A model generated the notes under the pieces. That model did not search any database, was not told where the DNA came from, and saw nothing but the letters and a program-made list of their open reading frames with translations. Below are positions 15,751-24,046 of a DNA stretch of 40,687 nucleotides, piece after piece. Origin of the DNA: Oscillatoriales cyanobacterium (GTDB taxonomy: Bacteria; Cyanobacteriota; Cyanobacteriia; Cyanobacteriales; Microcoleaceae); contig RDXH01000082.1 of the NCBI GenBank assembly GCA_004292745.1, positions 1 through 40,687 of the forward strand, given 5' to 3'. Each line of letters starts with the position of its first letter. Position 1 is the first letter of the stretch. Both the position numbers and the translations under genes were made by a program.

Positions 15751-16647
15751 ATGTCAAACAGAACCTCCGAAGGTCTTGATTCTTTTGCCTCGAAGACAGG
15801 CAGTTTAAAAAAAGTTAAAAACAGTCCCAAATCGCTGTTCAATATAGCGATGACAGTATTAGCGGGAGCCTGTTTAACAATTACTCTGTTGCCTTTGTTT
15901 GCAGTGCTTTCCTACGTCACCGTACAAGGTTTCAATAGCCTGAATTTAGACTTATTCACTAAGCTACCACCGCCCCCAGGACTATCGGGAGGCGGTATTG
16001 CTAATGCAATTATCGGTACATTGATGACCGTGGGAATTGCTTCTCTGATTGCTGTACCTTTTGGTGTATTGGCCGCCGTTTATTTGTCTGAATTTAGCAA
16101 AGGCTCCATAGCTCGCTGGGTGCGTTTTGCTACTAATGTTCTCAGCGGTGTTCCTTCGATTATTGCGGGGGTATTTGCCTACGGTTTGTTTGTGGTAAAT
16201 ATGGGAGGTTTTTCGGCAATTGCAGGCGGTGCTGCGTTGGCAGTGCTGATGTTGCCGACGATTGTGCGAACTACTGACGAAGCTTTACAAATCGTCCCTC
16301 AAGATATTAGATGGGCTTCGGTTGGTGTGGGTGCATCTAATTATCAAACTGTGTTGCAGGTGGTTTTGCCTGCTGCTATTCCGGCTATTTTAACTGGTGT
16401 GACGCTGGCAATTGCCCGCGCTGCTGGAGAAACTGCTCCTTTGATTTTCACTGCGTTAAATTCGCCTTTTTGGCCAGCAGGATTTGATAAGCCAACTCCT
16501 TCCCTTTCGGTTTTGGTGTACAACTTTGCAACAGTTCCGTTTAAGGCACAGAAAGAATTAGCTTGGGCGGCTTCTTTAATTTTGGTGTTCATGGTTTTAC
16601 TGACGAGTATTCTTTCTCGTTGGGCAACTCGCCAAAAAGTTTATTAG
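15751..16647 (+). CDS. pstA: Phosphate ABC transporter permease PstA
   Basis: 298 residues with six membrane segments. PstA signatures: GGIANAIIGTLMTVGIASLIAVPFGVLAAVYLSE, NVLSGVPSIIAGVFAYGLFV and the ATPase-contact loop RWASVGVGASNYQTVLQVVLPAAIPAILTGVTLAIARAAGETAPLIFTA. It starts 35 bases after pstC. An STRR of CAGTTGG units directly follows the stop codon. Confidence 0.95.
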   Translation: MSNRTSEGLDSFASKTGSLKKVKNSPKSLFNIAMTVLAGACLTITLLPLFAVLSYVTVQGFNSLNLDLFTKLPPPPGLSGGGIANAIIGTLMTVGIASLIAVPFGVLAAVYLSEFSKGSIARWVRFATNVLSGVPSIIAGVFAYGLFVVNMGGFSAIAGGAALAVLMLPTIVRTTDEALQIVPQDIRWASVGVGASNYQTVLQVVLPAAIPAILTGVTLAIARAAGETAPLIFTALNSPFWPAGFDKPTPSLSVLVYNFATVPFKAQKELAWAASLILVFMVLLTSILSRWATRQKVY

Positions 16648-16648
16648 T

Positions 16649-16683
16649 CAGTTGGCAGTTGGCAGTTGGCAGTTGGCAGTTGG
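16649..16683. repeat. Heptameric STRR (CAGTTGG)5 between pstA and pstB
   Basis: Five perfect tandem copies of CAGTTGG begin one base after the pstA stop and end 70 bases before pstB. The unit differs by one base from that before bioY. Confidence 0.9.
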
Positions 16684-16752
16684 CAATTATCTCCCACTTT
16701 CCCGCTGTAATCTTCGGCTTAGGTTGTAAAATTTGATTGGAGTATTAATTGT

Positions 16753-17553
16753 ATGATGGAATTGTTGGAAGAGAAAACGGAAACGGTTTTGCAGGTAGAC
16801 AATATCAATATTTTTTACGGCGCTTTTCAAGCTGTAAAAAATGTTTCGATGGAGATTCCTAAAAATCGGATTACTGCTTTTATCGGACCGTCTGGGTGCG
16901 GAAAAAGTACAATTTTGCGATGTTTTAATCGTCTTAATGATTTGGTTAATGGTTTTCGTTTAAACGGTCAAATTTATTATCACGGTCAAAATCTATACGA
17001 TCCTGATATTGATGCTGTGGAGGTGCGTCGCCGGATTGGGATGGTGTTTCAAAAGCCGAATCCTTTCCCGAAGTCGATTTATGACAATATTGCTTACGGT
17101 GCGAGGGTGAATAATTATAAGGGCGATATGGATGAGTTGGTGGAAAAGTCGCTGCGCCAAGCTTATCTTTGGGATGAGGTAAAAGATAAACTGAAGCAGA
17201 GTGGTTTTTCGCTTTCGGGTGGCCAGCAGCAGCGTTTGTGTATTGCTAGGGCGATCGCCATTAATCCTGATGTAGTATTAATGGATGAACCTTGCGCTTC
17301 TCTCGATCCGATTTCTACGATCAAAATTGAGGAGTTGATGCGGGAACTCAAAGAGCAGTATACCATTGTGATTGTGACTCACAATATGCAGCAGGCTTCT
17401 CGTGTTTCTGACTTGACTGCTTTTTTCAATGCTAAGCTTTCTGATGATGGCAAACGCTTTGGCTATCTGGTGGAGTGCGACAGGACTGAGGTGATTTTCC
17501 AAAATCCCAAGGAAGTTTCTACGATGGAATATGTCAGCGGTCGTTTTGGCTGA
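16753..17553 (+). CDS. pstB: Phosphate ABC transporter ATP-binding protein PstB
   Basis: 266 residues. Walker A GPSGCGKS at 45-52, signature LSGGQQQR at 154-161, Walker B VVLMDEP at 174-180 and the H-loop VTHN near 209. [16 protein letters not shown] and [21 protein letters not shown] are PstB-specific phrases. It energises PstCA. No phoU follows; a MITE-like element starts 35 bases after the stop. The ATGATG start is preceded by GGAGTATTAATTGT, a good ribosome binding site. Confidence 0.95.
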   Translation: MMELLEEKTETVLQVDNINIFYGAFQAVKNVSMEIPKNRITAFIGPSGCGKSTILRCFNRLNDLVNGFRLNGQIYYHGQNLYDPDIDAVEVRRRIGMVFQKPNPFPKSIYDNIAYGARVNNYKGDMDELVEKSLRQAYLWDEVKDKLKQSGFSLSGGQQQRLCIARAIAINPDVVLMDEPCASLDPISTIKIEELMRELKEQYTIVIVTHNMQQASRVSDLTAFFNAKLSDDGKRFGYLVECDRTEVIFQNPKEVSTMEYVSGRFG

Positions 17554-17587
17554 TTTACTGTGACTTTGAAGGGCAGTTACAGCCAAT

Positions 17588-17691
17588 TGTAGCAATCCTT
17601 GCAGGAGTCGTAAATTTTTTACCCCACCCCAACCCTCCCCTTGAATCAGGGGAGGGAGTAAGAAATTCACAAATGATTTAGGATTGCTATA
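17588..17691 (+). mobile_element. MITE-like element, copy 2 (about 104 bp)
   Basis: Same element as at 2348-2455, in the opposite orientation, with ends TGTAGCAATCC / GGATTGCTATA and the inner CCCTCCCCTT / AGGGGAGGG stem. It lies just after pstB and could serve as its terminator. Confidence 0.75.
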
Positions 17692-17754
17692 GTTAGATTC
17701 GGAAATTTTCACCGTAGATATCAGCAGATAAACACAGATGAAGGCGGATGAAAT

Positions 17755-17861
17755 GGGAGCATCCTGATTTGGTAAGGGCGAAGCATGACCGCAGATAATT
17801 TATTAGTGATAACCAGAGATTTACAGCGGTCATGCTTCGCCCCTACGAATATATTTGCCAA
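17755..17861. repeat. Dispersed GCGAAGCATGACCG palindromic repeat, copy 1
   Basis: GGGAGCATCC..., then GGGCGAAGCATGACCGC ... GCGGTCATGCTTCGCCC and CGAATATATTTGCC. It lies 50 bases upstream of the aldo/keto reductase gene; a second copy follows that gene at 18919-19017. Confidence 0.75.
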
Positions 17862-17911
17862 ACACAGATGCACCCAATGAGATTTGATCTGTGTTTATTA
17901 TTTTACCAAAA

Positions 17912-18892
17912 ATGCAAACAAACCAACAACTTTTTCTACCAACAATGGGCTGTGGCACTTGGGCCTGGGGCAACAGATTGCTCTGGGATTATGATGAAAG
18001 TATGGATTCCCAATTGCAAGCCGTTTTCAATCTTTGTGTGAGTAATGGTGTCACTTTATTTGACACTGGTGATTCCTATGGAACTGGGAAATTAAATGGA
18101 CGTAGCGAGCAGCTTTTAGGGCAGTTTTCTCAAGCCTATCAAGGTGTAAATCAAGATAGTATTTGTATTGCGACTAAACTGGCTGCTTATCCTTGGAGAT
18201 TGACGCGACAATCTATGATATCGGCTGGTAAAGCCTCAGCTTCTCGCCTCGGTAAAAATGTAGATTTGGTGCAAATGCACTGGTCTACAGCTAATTATGC
18301 TCCTTGGCAAGAAGGGGCTCTGTTAGATGGTTTGGCTGACCTTTACGAGCAAGGCTTGGTGAAGGGAGTGGGTCTATCTAATTATGGGCCTAAACGCTTA
18401 AAATGGGTATATGAAAGATTTCGCGATCGCCAGATTCCTATTGTTTCTTTGCAAGTGCAATATTCGCTACTTTCTACCTATCCAGTTACGGAACTGGGTC
18501 TCAAAGAAGTGTGCGACGAACTGGGGATAAAATTAATTGCTTACAGTCCTTTAGCCTTGGGATTGTTGACGGGGAAATACTCGGAGAATGGCGTATTGCC
18601 TAAAGGTATCCGAGGTTTGGCGTGTAAACAGATATTGCCGGGAATGCGATCGCTTTTGGAGTGTTTGCGAGAAATAGCGACATCCAGAAACAAGACTATT
18701 TCTCAGGTGGCGATTAACTGGTGTATTAGTAAAGAAACTATTCCGATTCCGGGGGCGAAATCGGCGGCCCAGGCGGCGGAAAATATTGGTGCTTTAGGGT
18801 GGAAATTAGACTCTGGCGAGATTGCAGAATTGGATAAAGCGGCGGCAAAGTTAGATAAAAAGATGGTGCAGAATATCTTTCAAACTACGTAA
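17912..18892 (+). CDS. Aldo/keto reductase
   Basis: 326 residues from the ATG at 17912 (MQTNQQLFLPTMGCG); the frame is open further upstream. It is an AKR-family NAD(P)H-dependent oxidoreductase with a TIM-barrel: MGCGTWAWGNRL, then GVTLFDTGDSYGTGKLNGRSEQLLG (catalytic Asp and Tyr in DTGDSYG), a Lys in IATKLAAYP, VDLVQMHW (catalytic His), GVGLSNYGPKRL and IKLIAYSPLALGLLTGKY. IPIPGAKSAAQAAENIGAL is the cofactor-binding end. The tetrad Asp-Tyr-Lys-His appears complete. Substrate unknown. It is flanked by two copies of the same palindromic repeat, which is unusual for a single gene here. Confidence 0.9.
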   Translation: MQTNQQLFLPTMGCGTWAWGNRLLWDYDESMDSQLQAVFNLCVSNGVTLFDTGDSYGTGKLNGRSEQLLGQFSQAYQGVNQDSICIATKLAAYPWRLTRQSMISAGKASASRLGKNVDLVQMHWSTANYAPWQEGALLDGLADLYEQGLVKGVGLSNYGPKRLKWVYERFRDRQIPIVSLQVQYSLLSTYPVTELGLKEVCDELGIKLIAYSPLALGLLTGKYSENGVLPKGIRGLACKQILPGMRSLLECLREIATSRNKTISQVAINWCISKETIPIPGAKSAAQAAENIGALGWKLDSGEIAELDKAAAKLDKKMVQNIFQTT

Positions 18893-18918
18893 TAATATCA
18901 AATTTGAGTTAAATGCCA

Positions 18919-19017
18919 CGGGAGCATCCCGAATTTGCAAATATATCGGTAGGGGCGAAGCATGACCGTAGTAAATCTTTCCTTTTAACCAATAACTTAT
19001 CTGCGGTCATGCTTCGG
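18919..19017. repeat. Dispersed GCGAAGCATGACCG palindromic repeat, copy 2
   Basis: GGGAGCATCCCGAATTTGC, then AGGGGCGAAGCATGACCG ... CGGTCATGCTTCGG. Same family and orientation as 17755-17861 on the other side of the aldo/keto reductase. Confidence 0.75.
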
Positions 19018-19024
19018 TTTCTTA

Positions 19025-19071
19025 GTCTGCGGAGGCAGACTTTGTTTGTGTAGTAGCGGTTTCAACCGCCG
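19025..19071 (+). repeat. Dispersed 'TTTGTTTGTGTAG..GCGGTTTCAACCGCC' repeat
   Basis: GTCTGCGGAGGCAGAC hairpin followed by TTTGTTTGTGTAG and the palindrome GGCGGTTGAAACCGC. Recurs at 37553-37612 and, inverted, at 37463-37513. It fills part of the 312-base gap between the aldo/keto reductase and the M20 gene; the rest holds no gene that I can see. Confidence 0.7.
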
Positions 19072-19204
19072 AATTATCTTCGACTGCAATCTACTGTACC
19101 CGAAGCAGTTGCACAAAAGAAACTAACGGGGTTTTGCCTAAAATCAGAACAGCCTAAAACTTCTTCTGTTCTTCGGATAATTTCCATGAAAGCCGTATAT
19201 ACCG

Positions 19205-20422
19205 CTAATCTCTAACGCAAAACTTTTCCACGCACCGGACAAACATTTCTACACCAATCCCCAAAGCAGTTTCATCAAAATCAAATCGCGGGTGATGATG
19301 GGGGTAGGCTAAATTTTTCTCCTGATTTGCTGAACCTAAAAAGAAATAGCAACCAGGGACTTCTTGCAAAAAGAAGGACATATCTTCACCGCCCATTGTT
19401 TGACATTCCGGCACGATTCCGGCTGGAGTTTCTACCACGGTTTCTGCTACGCTACGCACCAATTCAGCCATCTTGGTATCGTTGATGACCGGGGGGTACA
19501 ACCAATAATAATCGAATTGATAATTTGCTCCGTGGCTGTGACAAATTCCGGCAATTATTTGTTCGAGTCGATTGTTAAAATAACCTTGATATGATGGATT
19601 GAAATAGCGGACGGTGCCTCCGATTTTAGCGGTATCGGCAATGACATTGTGGGTTTGGCCTGCGTGGAATTTGCCGACTGTGACTACTGCGGAGTCGATC
19701 GGATCGATATTCCGGGCTACAATTGCCTGCAAAGCGTTGACTATTTGGGCTGCAACTACGATCGCATCTACAGTCTGATGGGGCATCGCACCGTGTCCAC
19801 CTTTGCCCAAAATTTTACAATCAAAAATTTCTACGGCGGCCATCAGCGGGCCACTACGGACGCCTACAGTGCCTAAAGGCAGATTATTCCACAAATGCAA
19901 GCCGACGATCGCATCAACGTCAGGATGCTTTAAAACTCCAGCTTCAATCATGGGCTTTGCGCCGCCTGGACCTTCTTCGGCGGGCTGGAAGATGATTTTT
20001 ACAGTGCCGCAAAAGCTGTGTTTGTGCTGGGCGAGATAACAGGCTGTACCGAGGGCGATCGCCGTGTGTCCGTCATGGCCACAAGCGTGCATAATCCCGT
20101 TATGTTGCGATCGATAATCAACCTGATTTTCCTCTTGAATTGGCAAAGCATCCATATCAGCCCGAATTGCCAAAACAGGCCCTGGTTTGCCACTGTCTAT
20201 AGTAGCGACAATCCCCGTTTTAGCAATAGCAGTTTGATGCTCAATGCCCCATTCCTGCAACTTTTGGGAAACAAAATCCGCGGTTAAGTTCTCCTCAAAA
20301 CTCAACTCAGGTTTTTGGTGCAAACGGCGACGCCATTCCACTAATTGAGGCTGTAAATTTCTAATTTCCAGCCTCAACTTCGATAAATCGACAGAAGTTA
20401 AATTCGGTAAAGTATAAATCAT
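19205..20422 (-). CDS. M20-family amidohydrolase (N-acyl-amino-acid hydrolase type)
   Basis: 405 residues. A metallopeptidase family M20D-type enzyme: WRRRLHQKPELSFEE near the start, AIRADMDALPIQEEN, HACGHDGHTAIALGTA with the metal-binding Cys/His residues, FQPAEEGPGGAKPMIEAG with the Glu pair, VGLHLWNNLPLGTVGVRSGPLMA, and GGEDMSFFLQEVPGCYFFLG with a C-terminal HHHPRFDFDETAL. These are the conserved motifs of amidohydrolases that cleave N-acyl or IAA-type amino-acid conjugates (also annotated as hippurate hydrolase). Substrate unknown. It is on the same strand as bioD, 229 bases after it, separated by repeat sequence. Confidence 0.9.
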   Translation of the reverse strand: MIYTLPNLTSVDLSKLRLEIRNLQPQLVEWRRRLHQKPELSFEENLTADFVSQKLQEWGIEHQTAIAKTGIVATIDSGKPGPVLAIRADMDALPIQEENQVDYRSQHNGIMHACGHDGHTAIALGTACYLAQHKHSFCGTVKIIFQPAEEGPGGAKPMIEAGVLKHPDVDAIVGLHLWNNLPLGTVGVRSGPLMAAVEIFDCKILGKGGHGAMPHQTVDAIVVAAQIVNALQAIVARNIDPIDSAVVTVGKFHAGQTHNVIADTAKIGGTVRYFNPSYQGYFNNRLEQIIAGICHSHGANYQFDYYWLYPPVINDTKMAELVRSVAETVVETPAGIVPECQTMGGEDMSFFLQEVPGCYFFLGSANQEKNLAYPHHHPRFDFDETALGIGVEMFVRCVEKFCVRD

Positions 20423-20505
20423 GTTATTGGTTACTTCTTACTTGTTATTTTCCTACTTATTTTAATCTTTACCTGCTCTAGATGCCAAGCTATTAAATAA
20501 TTTGT

Positions 20506-20640
20506 AAAACTCTCTCTTTTCCTTCTTAGCACTCTCTGCGCTCTCTGCGCTCTCTGCGGTTAAAATAAAATCTTAGTCTTTAATGAACCACAGAGGGCAC
20601 AGAGTACGCAGAGAAAGAGAATATTGAAAAAGAGAGGTGT
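20506..20640. repeat. Dispersed repeat 'CTCTGCGCTCTCTGCG / ACCACAGAGGGCACAGAG'
   Basis: Two parts that are roughly inverted: GCACTCTCTGCGCTCTCTGCG with GCGGTTAAAAT, and AACCACAGAGGGCACAGAG with ACGCAGAGAAAGAGA. This GC-rich family is common in cyanobacterial intergenic regions. Related words occur at 25123-25160 and in the cobA leader at 33977-33995. Confidence 0.6.
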
Positions 20641-20651
20641 TTACAAGACGG

Positions 20652-21359
20652 TTATTTAGCAATCTGAGGAATTAAATTTACCCCAGGTAATAATCGTTCT
20701 AAATCTAATTCTGACGCTGCTTTAGCTAGTTTAGTCAGGTCATTGGGGTCATCTAAATGTGGCAAAATACCCAACACACGTATTTGAGTAAGTGACTCAA
20801 TTAAGTAGAGCGGAGCCCAATCGGCAATTTCTTGCTCGGAAGCAGGTTGAACGCAGCTCAGGACAATACCTTTGAGCTTAAAGCCGCTTTGTCTGGCAAG
20901 GGCAACATTAGCTACAGCTTGCCCGATCGCCCCCAACCTGACCGGTACCACCAATACCCCCCTGAGCCGCCAATCCCTCGCCAGATCCGCCACCGTCAGT
21001 TCCCGCGTTACAGGGGAACCGAGCCCTCCCAAAGCTTCCACCAACACAAAATCTTTGCGCTGCTGGAGGCTTTGTAGCGTCGTCCACACCTTTTCTAGTT
21101 CAATAGGTCTCCCCTCCCGTTCGGCGGCGATTGGAGGTGCTAGAGGCGCATCAAAGTGCAGTGGATTGAGTTCTTGGGGGGATTGGTCGAGGTGAAATAA
21201 ACGGGTGTAGTGTTCGCGATCGCCTGTTCCCGTTTGCAACAGCTTGGTAATTCCCAAAGTGCGATCGGCAAAATAGGTTTGCCAATAAGCAGCCAGAGCA
21301 CTCGTTAAAACCGTTTTGCCCGCGTCGGTATCAGTTCCAGTAATTAGCAGGGAGTTCAT
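20652..21359 (-). CDS. bioD: Dethiobiotin synthetase
   Basis: 235 residues. ATP-dependent carboxylase that closes the ureido ring of dethiobiotin from 7,8-diaminopelargonic acid. P-loop GTDTDAGKT at residues 8-16 is the BioD form; LLQTGTGDREHYTRLFHLD, FDAPLAPPIAAEREGRPIEL and VLVEALGGLGSPVTRELTVADLARDW follow the family. The VLVVPVRLGAIGQAVANVALARQSGFKLKGIVLSCVQ segment is typical of cyanobacterial BioD. BioB and BioY are 8-10 kb away, and bioF and bioA are not in the window. Confidence 0.9.
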   Translation of the reverse strand: MNSLLITGTDTDAGKTVLTSALAAYWQTYFADRTLGITKLLQTGTGDREHYTRLFHLDQSPQELNPLHFDAPLAPPIAAEREGRPIELEKVWTTLQSLQQRKDFVLVEALGGLGSPVTRELTVADLARDWRLRGVLVVPVRLGAIGQAVANVALARQSGFKLKGIVLSCVQPASEQEIADWAPLYLIESLTQIRVLGILPHLDDPNDLTKLAKAASELDLERLLPGVNLIPQIAK

Positions 21360-21475
21360 GGATAGCTAATAGGTAAGGGGTAATTTTTCTTAAACTGAGT
21401 ATAGTAAGTCGCAATCAAAGTAACTGAAAATTTACCTTGGTAACAGCTGATCGCTCGGCTACCAAATATCATCAA

Positions 21476-23074
21476 TTACAGAGCAGGCGATGGTTGAGGT
21501 GGATTTTCGGCGGGTGCGGGTGCGGGTTCCGGCGACGGTGCGGGTTCCGGCGACGGTGCGGGTGCGGGTGCGGGTGCTGGCGACGGCGAAGGTGCTGGTG
21601 CGGGTGCGGGTGCGGGTGCTGGCGACGGCGAAGGTGCTGGCGCGGGTGCGGGTGTGGGAGTTGGTGCGGGAGTTGGCGTTGGTGTGGGAGTTGGGGCTGG
21701 TGTCGGATCGGGGACGGGCTCTGGTGTTGGGGCTGGTGTCGGATCGGGTACTGGTTCTGGTGTTGGGGCTGGTGTCGGATCGGGTACTGGTTCTGGTGTC
21801 GGATCGGGCACTGGATCTGGTGCTGGTGCTGGTACGGGATCGGGTACTGGTGCCGGCACGGGATCGGGTACTGGTGATGGTTCCGGGGTTGGTGTGGGAG
21901 TTAGTCTGGGTGTGGGAGATGGTAGGAGTGGTGTTTCTGTGTTCACCTCCGTTGGAGTCGGCTGCGGGCGCTGATTGTTGAGGAATGAACCTACTAAGGC
22001 CCAGGAACCGAAGCCGGTCAAGATGACTAAACCTGCACCGATGCCGATCGCCGCCATGGGATTGTCCCAAATAGAGCTGGTGGGGGGCTCGATGAGTGGA
22101 TTGGGCTGGTTTTGGGGGTGGGAACTTTGACCGATCGGATCTGGCCGTCTACCCACGGCTACTGTGGCTACTTGGGAGACATTGGAGGATACCGGTGGCC
22201 CTGTGGGGGCTACGGTTTGGGGGTTAGCGTAGGGATTTATTTGTCCGTCTAGTGCTTGGGCGACTTCGCTGACTGATTGATAGCGATCGACTGGAGTGCG
22301 ACTCAACATCCGATTTAAGACTAAAGCTAAAGCCGTGCTCACCTGCACTCGCTGCTGCCAATTCCACAGCAGAGTGGTTTGATCGAGTAATTCGTGGGGT
22401 TCTTTCCCTGTCAGCAGCACGATCGCCGTTACTGCTAAAGCGTAGAGGTCGCTGCTAGCTGTGGCTCGCCCGCTTTGCAACTGTTCCAGGGGTGCGTAGC
22501 CGATTTTACCCACTGTGGTGGCGTGGGCTGTGCCTTCGGGAGACTGCACTTTGGTGGCGAGTTCTTTGACTACTCCAAAGTCAATCAGTACGGGCATTTT
22601 GTCGTTTTCACGCAGAATAATGTTTTCTGGCGAGATGTCCCGGTGAATGATGCCGCGGGCGTGGATGTGAGCTAGCACTGGCAGCATTTGCCGGATAAAT
22701 ACCAGCACTTCGGTTTCCAAGAAGGTGCGGCCACGGTCAAGGCGATCGAGCAGTAGTTCCCGATAAGTTTTCCCTTCCACGTAATCCTGCACCAAAAATA
22801 AACGCTGATTCTCCTCAAATATTGCCCGAAACTGAGGAATTTGGGGGTGTTGAATTTGATAAAGAATGGCTGCTTCTCTTTGAAACAATTCCTTGGATTT
22901 TTCCAGCACGTAGGCACCGCTTTGGGCTGGAATAAATTCCTTCAGGGCGCAATGTTCTTTAAATCGTCCCAAGTCTTCTACTAAATAAGTGCGGCCAAAT
23001 CCTCCTTGACCTAAAATATTCAGTAAGCGGTACCGGCTTTGTAGGAGAGTTCCAATAGCAATAGGTGGCTGCAT
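21476..23074 (-). CDS. Ser/Thr protein kinase with transmembrane segment and Pro-rich tail
   Basis: 532 residues. Kinase domain 14-275: Gly-rich loop GQGGFG (22-27), Lys45 in ALKEF, HRDISPEN with catalytic Asp146, DFG 165-167 and the APE-like YAPLEQ near 193-198. The HRDISPEN/DFGVVKEL form is usual for cyanobacterial Hanks-type kinases. A membrane segment lies at about 341-365 (IGIGAGLVILTGFGSWALVG), so the kinase is cytosolic. Residues 371-532 are outside: an extremely Pro/Ala/Asp/Glu/Thr-rich tail of repeated PDPVPAP, PTPEPVPDP and PAPAPSPS units, with no folded domain. The DNA for the tail is tandemly repetitive (GGTGTTGGGGCTGGTGTCGG units) and is open in several other frames, so long antisense frames here are shadows. 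It starts 237 bases from the convergent YqeY gene. Confidence 0.9.
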   Translation of the reverse strand: MQPPIAIGTLLQSRYRLLNILGQGGFGRTYLVEDLGRFKEHCALKEFIPAQSGAYVLEKSKELFQREAAILYQIQHPQIPQFRAIFEENQRLFLVQDYVEGKTYRELLLDRLDRGRTFLETEVLVFIRQMLPVLAHIHARGIIHRDISPENIILRENDKMPVLIDFGVVKELATKVQSPEGTAHATTVGKIGYAPLEQLQSGRATASSDLYALAVTAIVLLTGKEPHELLDQTTLLWNWQQRVQVSTALALVLNRMLSRTPVDRYQSVSEVAQALDGQINPYANPQTVAPTGPPVSSNVSQVATVAVGRRPDPIGQSSHPQNQPNPLIEPPTSSIWDNPMAAIGIGAGLVILTGFGSWALVGSFLNNQRPQPTPTEVNTETPLLPSPTPRLTPTPTPEPSPVPDPVPAPVPDPVPAPAPDPVPDPTPEPVPDPTPAPTPEPVPDPTPAPTPEPVPDPTPAPTPTPTPTPAPTPTPAPAPAPSPSPAPAPAPAPAPSPSPAPAPAPAPSPEPAPSPEPAPAPAENPPQPSPAL

Positions 23075-23306
23075 AAATTTAAGTAGACAATGTTTAAAAA
23101 TAGACGATCGCGGACAGACTTAGACTGTTATGTCTTTAAGGCTCCATAGCATACTTCACCGTCTCTAGCTGAGAGTCCCGATCGAAGTTAGCATTTTACA
23201 TTTTTTTGTACAACTTTCAGAAACCGGGTTTTTTTTGCAGATTTAAACAGGGACAACCACGGGGGGGTTTGCCCCTGCATTCTGACTAATGACTGCTGAC
23301 TAATGA

Positions 23307-23765
23307 CTAAGGACTAAGCTTCGCTTTCACCATGTCTTGAATTTTCTTGCCGTCTGCTTTGCCTTTAAGCTGCTGCATGGCTGCTCCCATCACCTTGCCC
23401 ATATCTTTGGCAGAAGTAGCGCCCGCCGTGGCAATAACTGCATCAATAACTTGACTGATATCTTCGTCTGACATCTTCGGTGGCAAATACTCTTCCACAA
23501 TTGCCAACTCAGCTTCCTCTTGTGCGACTAAATCTTCACGACCACCTTTGCGGTATTGTTCGATCGAATCCCGGCGCTGTTTTGCTATTTGCATTAAAAT
23601 CTCCATCTCTTGAGCTTCTGTCAGGGTGTCTTGCCCGGAGGGACGGAGGCTGACTTCTTTTTCGAGAATAAATTTCTTGATGCCACGTACTGTTTCCAAC
23701 CGAACTTTGTCCTTGGATTTCATAGCGGCTTTGATTTCTGCGTCAATGCGTTCTCTTAAGCTCAT
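23307..23765 (-). CDS. GatB/YqeY-domain protein
   Basis: 152 residues, the usual length. YqeY family: MSLRERIDAEIKAAMKSKDKVRLETVRGIKKFILEKEV, IAKQRRDSIEQYRKGGREDLVAQEEAELAIVEEYLPPKMSDEDI and DMGKVMGAAMQQLKGKADGKKIQDMVKAKL. Members are related to the tail domain of GatB and may interact with tRNA; the actual role is not established. A Shine-Dalgarno-like AAGGTGAAA precedes the ATG. The 23075-23306 gap to the kinase holds a fragment like TGACTAATGACTGCTGACTAATGAC, a diverged STRR. Confidence 0.9.
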   Translation of the reverse strand: MSLRERIDAEIKAAMKSKDKVRLETVRGIKKFILEKEVSLRPSGQDTLTEAQEMEILMQIAKQRRDSIEQYRKGGREDLVAQEEAELAIVEEYLPPKMSDEDISQVIDAVIATAGATSAKDMGKVMGAAMQQLKGKADGKKIQDMVKAKLSP

Positions 23766-23904
23766 GGATTTTCACCTTTTTTTGCCCGATATCAAAAATC
23801 AGGAGTCTGCTTCAAATTCTTAACTTTTTTTGCGGTTTTTTGCAAGTTTATTTTCTTTCCATCGATCGCAACCTCGATCGTACCGCAGTTTCAGCTACCA
23901 TAAA

Positions 23905-23991
23905 TAGCTAGCCTAAATCATTTATACCAATCAAAAAAAACCCGTTTCTGGGGGTAAAGTCCTTACACGACTCAATTAGGGTTGCTATATT
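23905..23991 (-). mobile_element. Degenerate MITE-like element
   Basis: TAGCTAGCCTAAATCATTTA at one end and ACGACTCAATTAGGGTTGCTATA at the other match the ends of the element at 2348-2455, but the centre has diverged and the two ends are no longer good inverted repeats. It is between the YqeY and prs genes, so it may contribute to the prs upstream region. Confidence 0.4.
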
Positions 23992-24046
23992 TCTAGTTTC
24001 TAATGGTAAGATAGCGGTAAAATAAACGTCTTGCAAGAGGCCTGCT

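Noticed and set aside
11861-21359. A single biotin operon
   Set aside because: bioB/bioY and bioD are separated by eight unrelated genes, several on the opposite strand.
21437-22070. Several long plus- and minus-strand frames across the kinase tail
   Set aside because: They are shadows of the GC-rich tandem repeat that encodes the Pro/Ala tail; their products are unbalanced Arg/Val/Gly/Cys or Ser/Thr/Arg repeats with no known domain.
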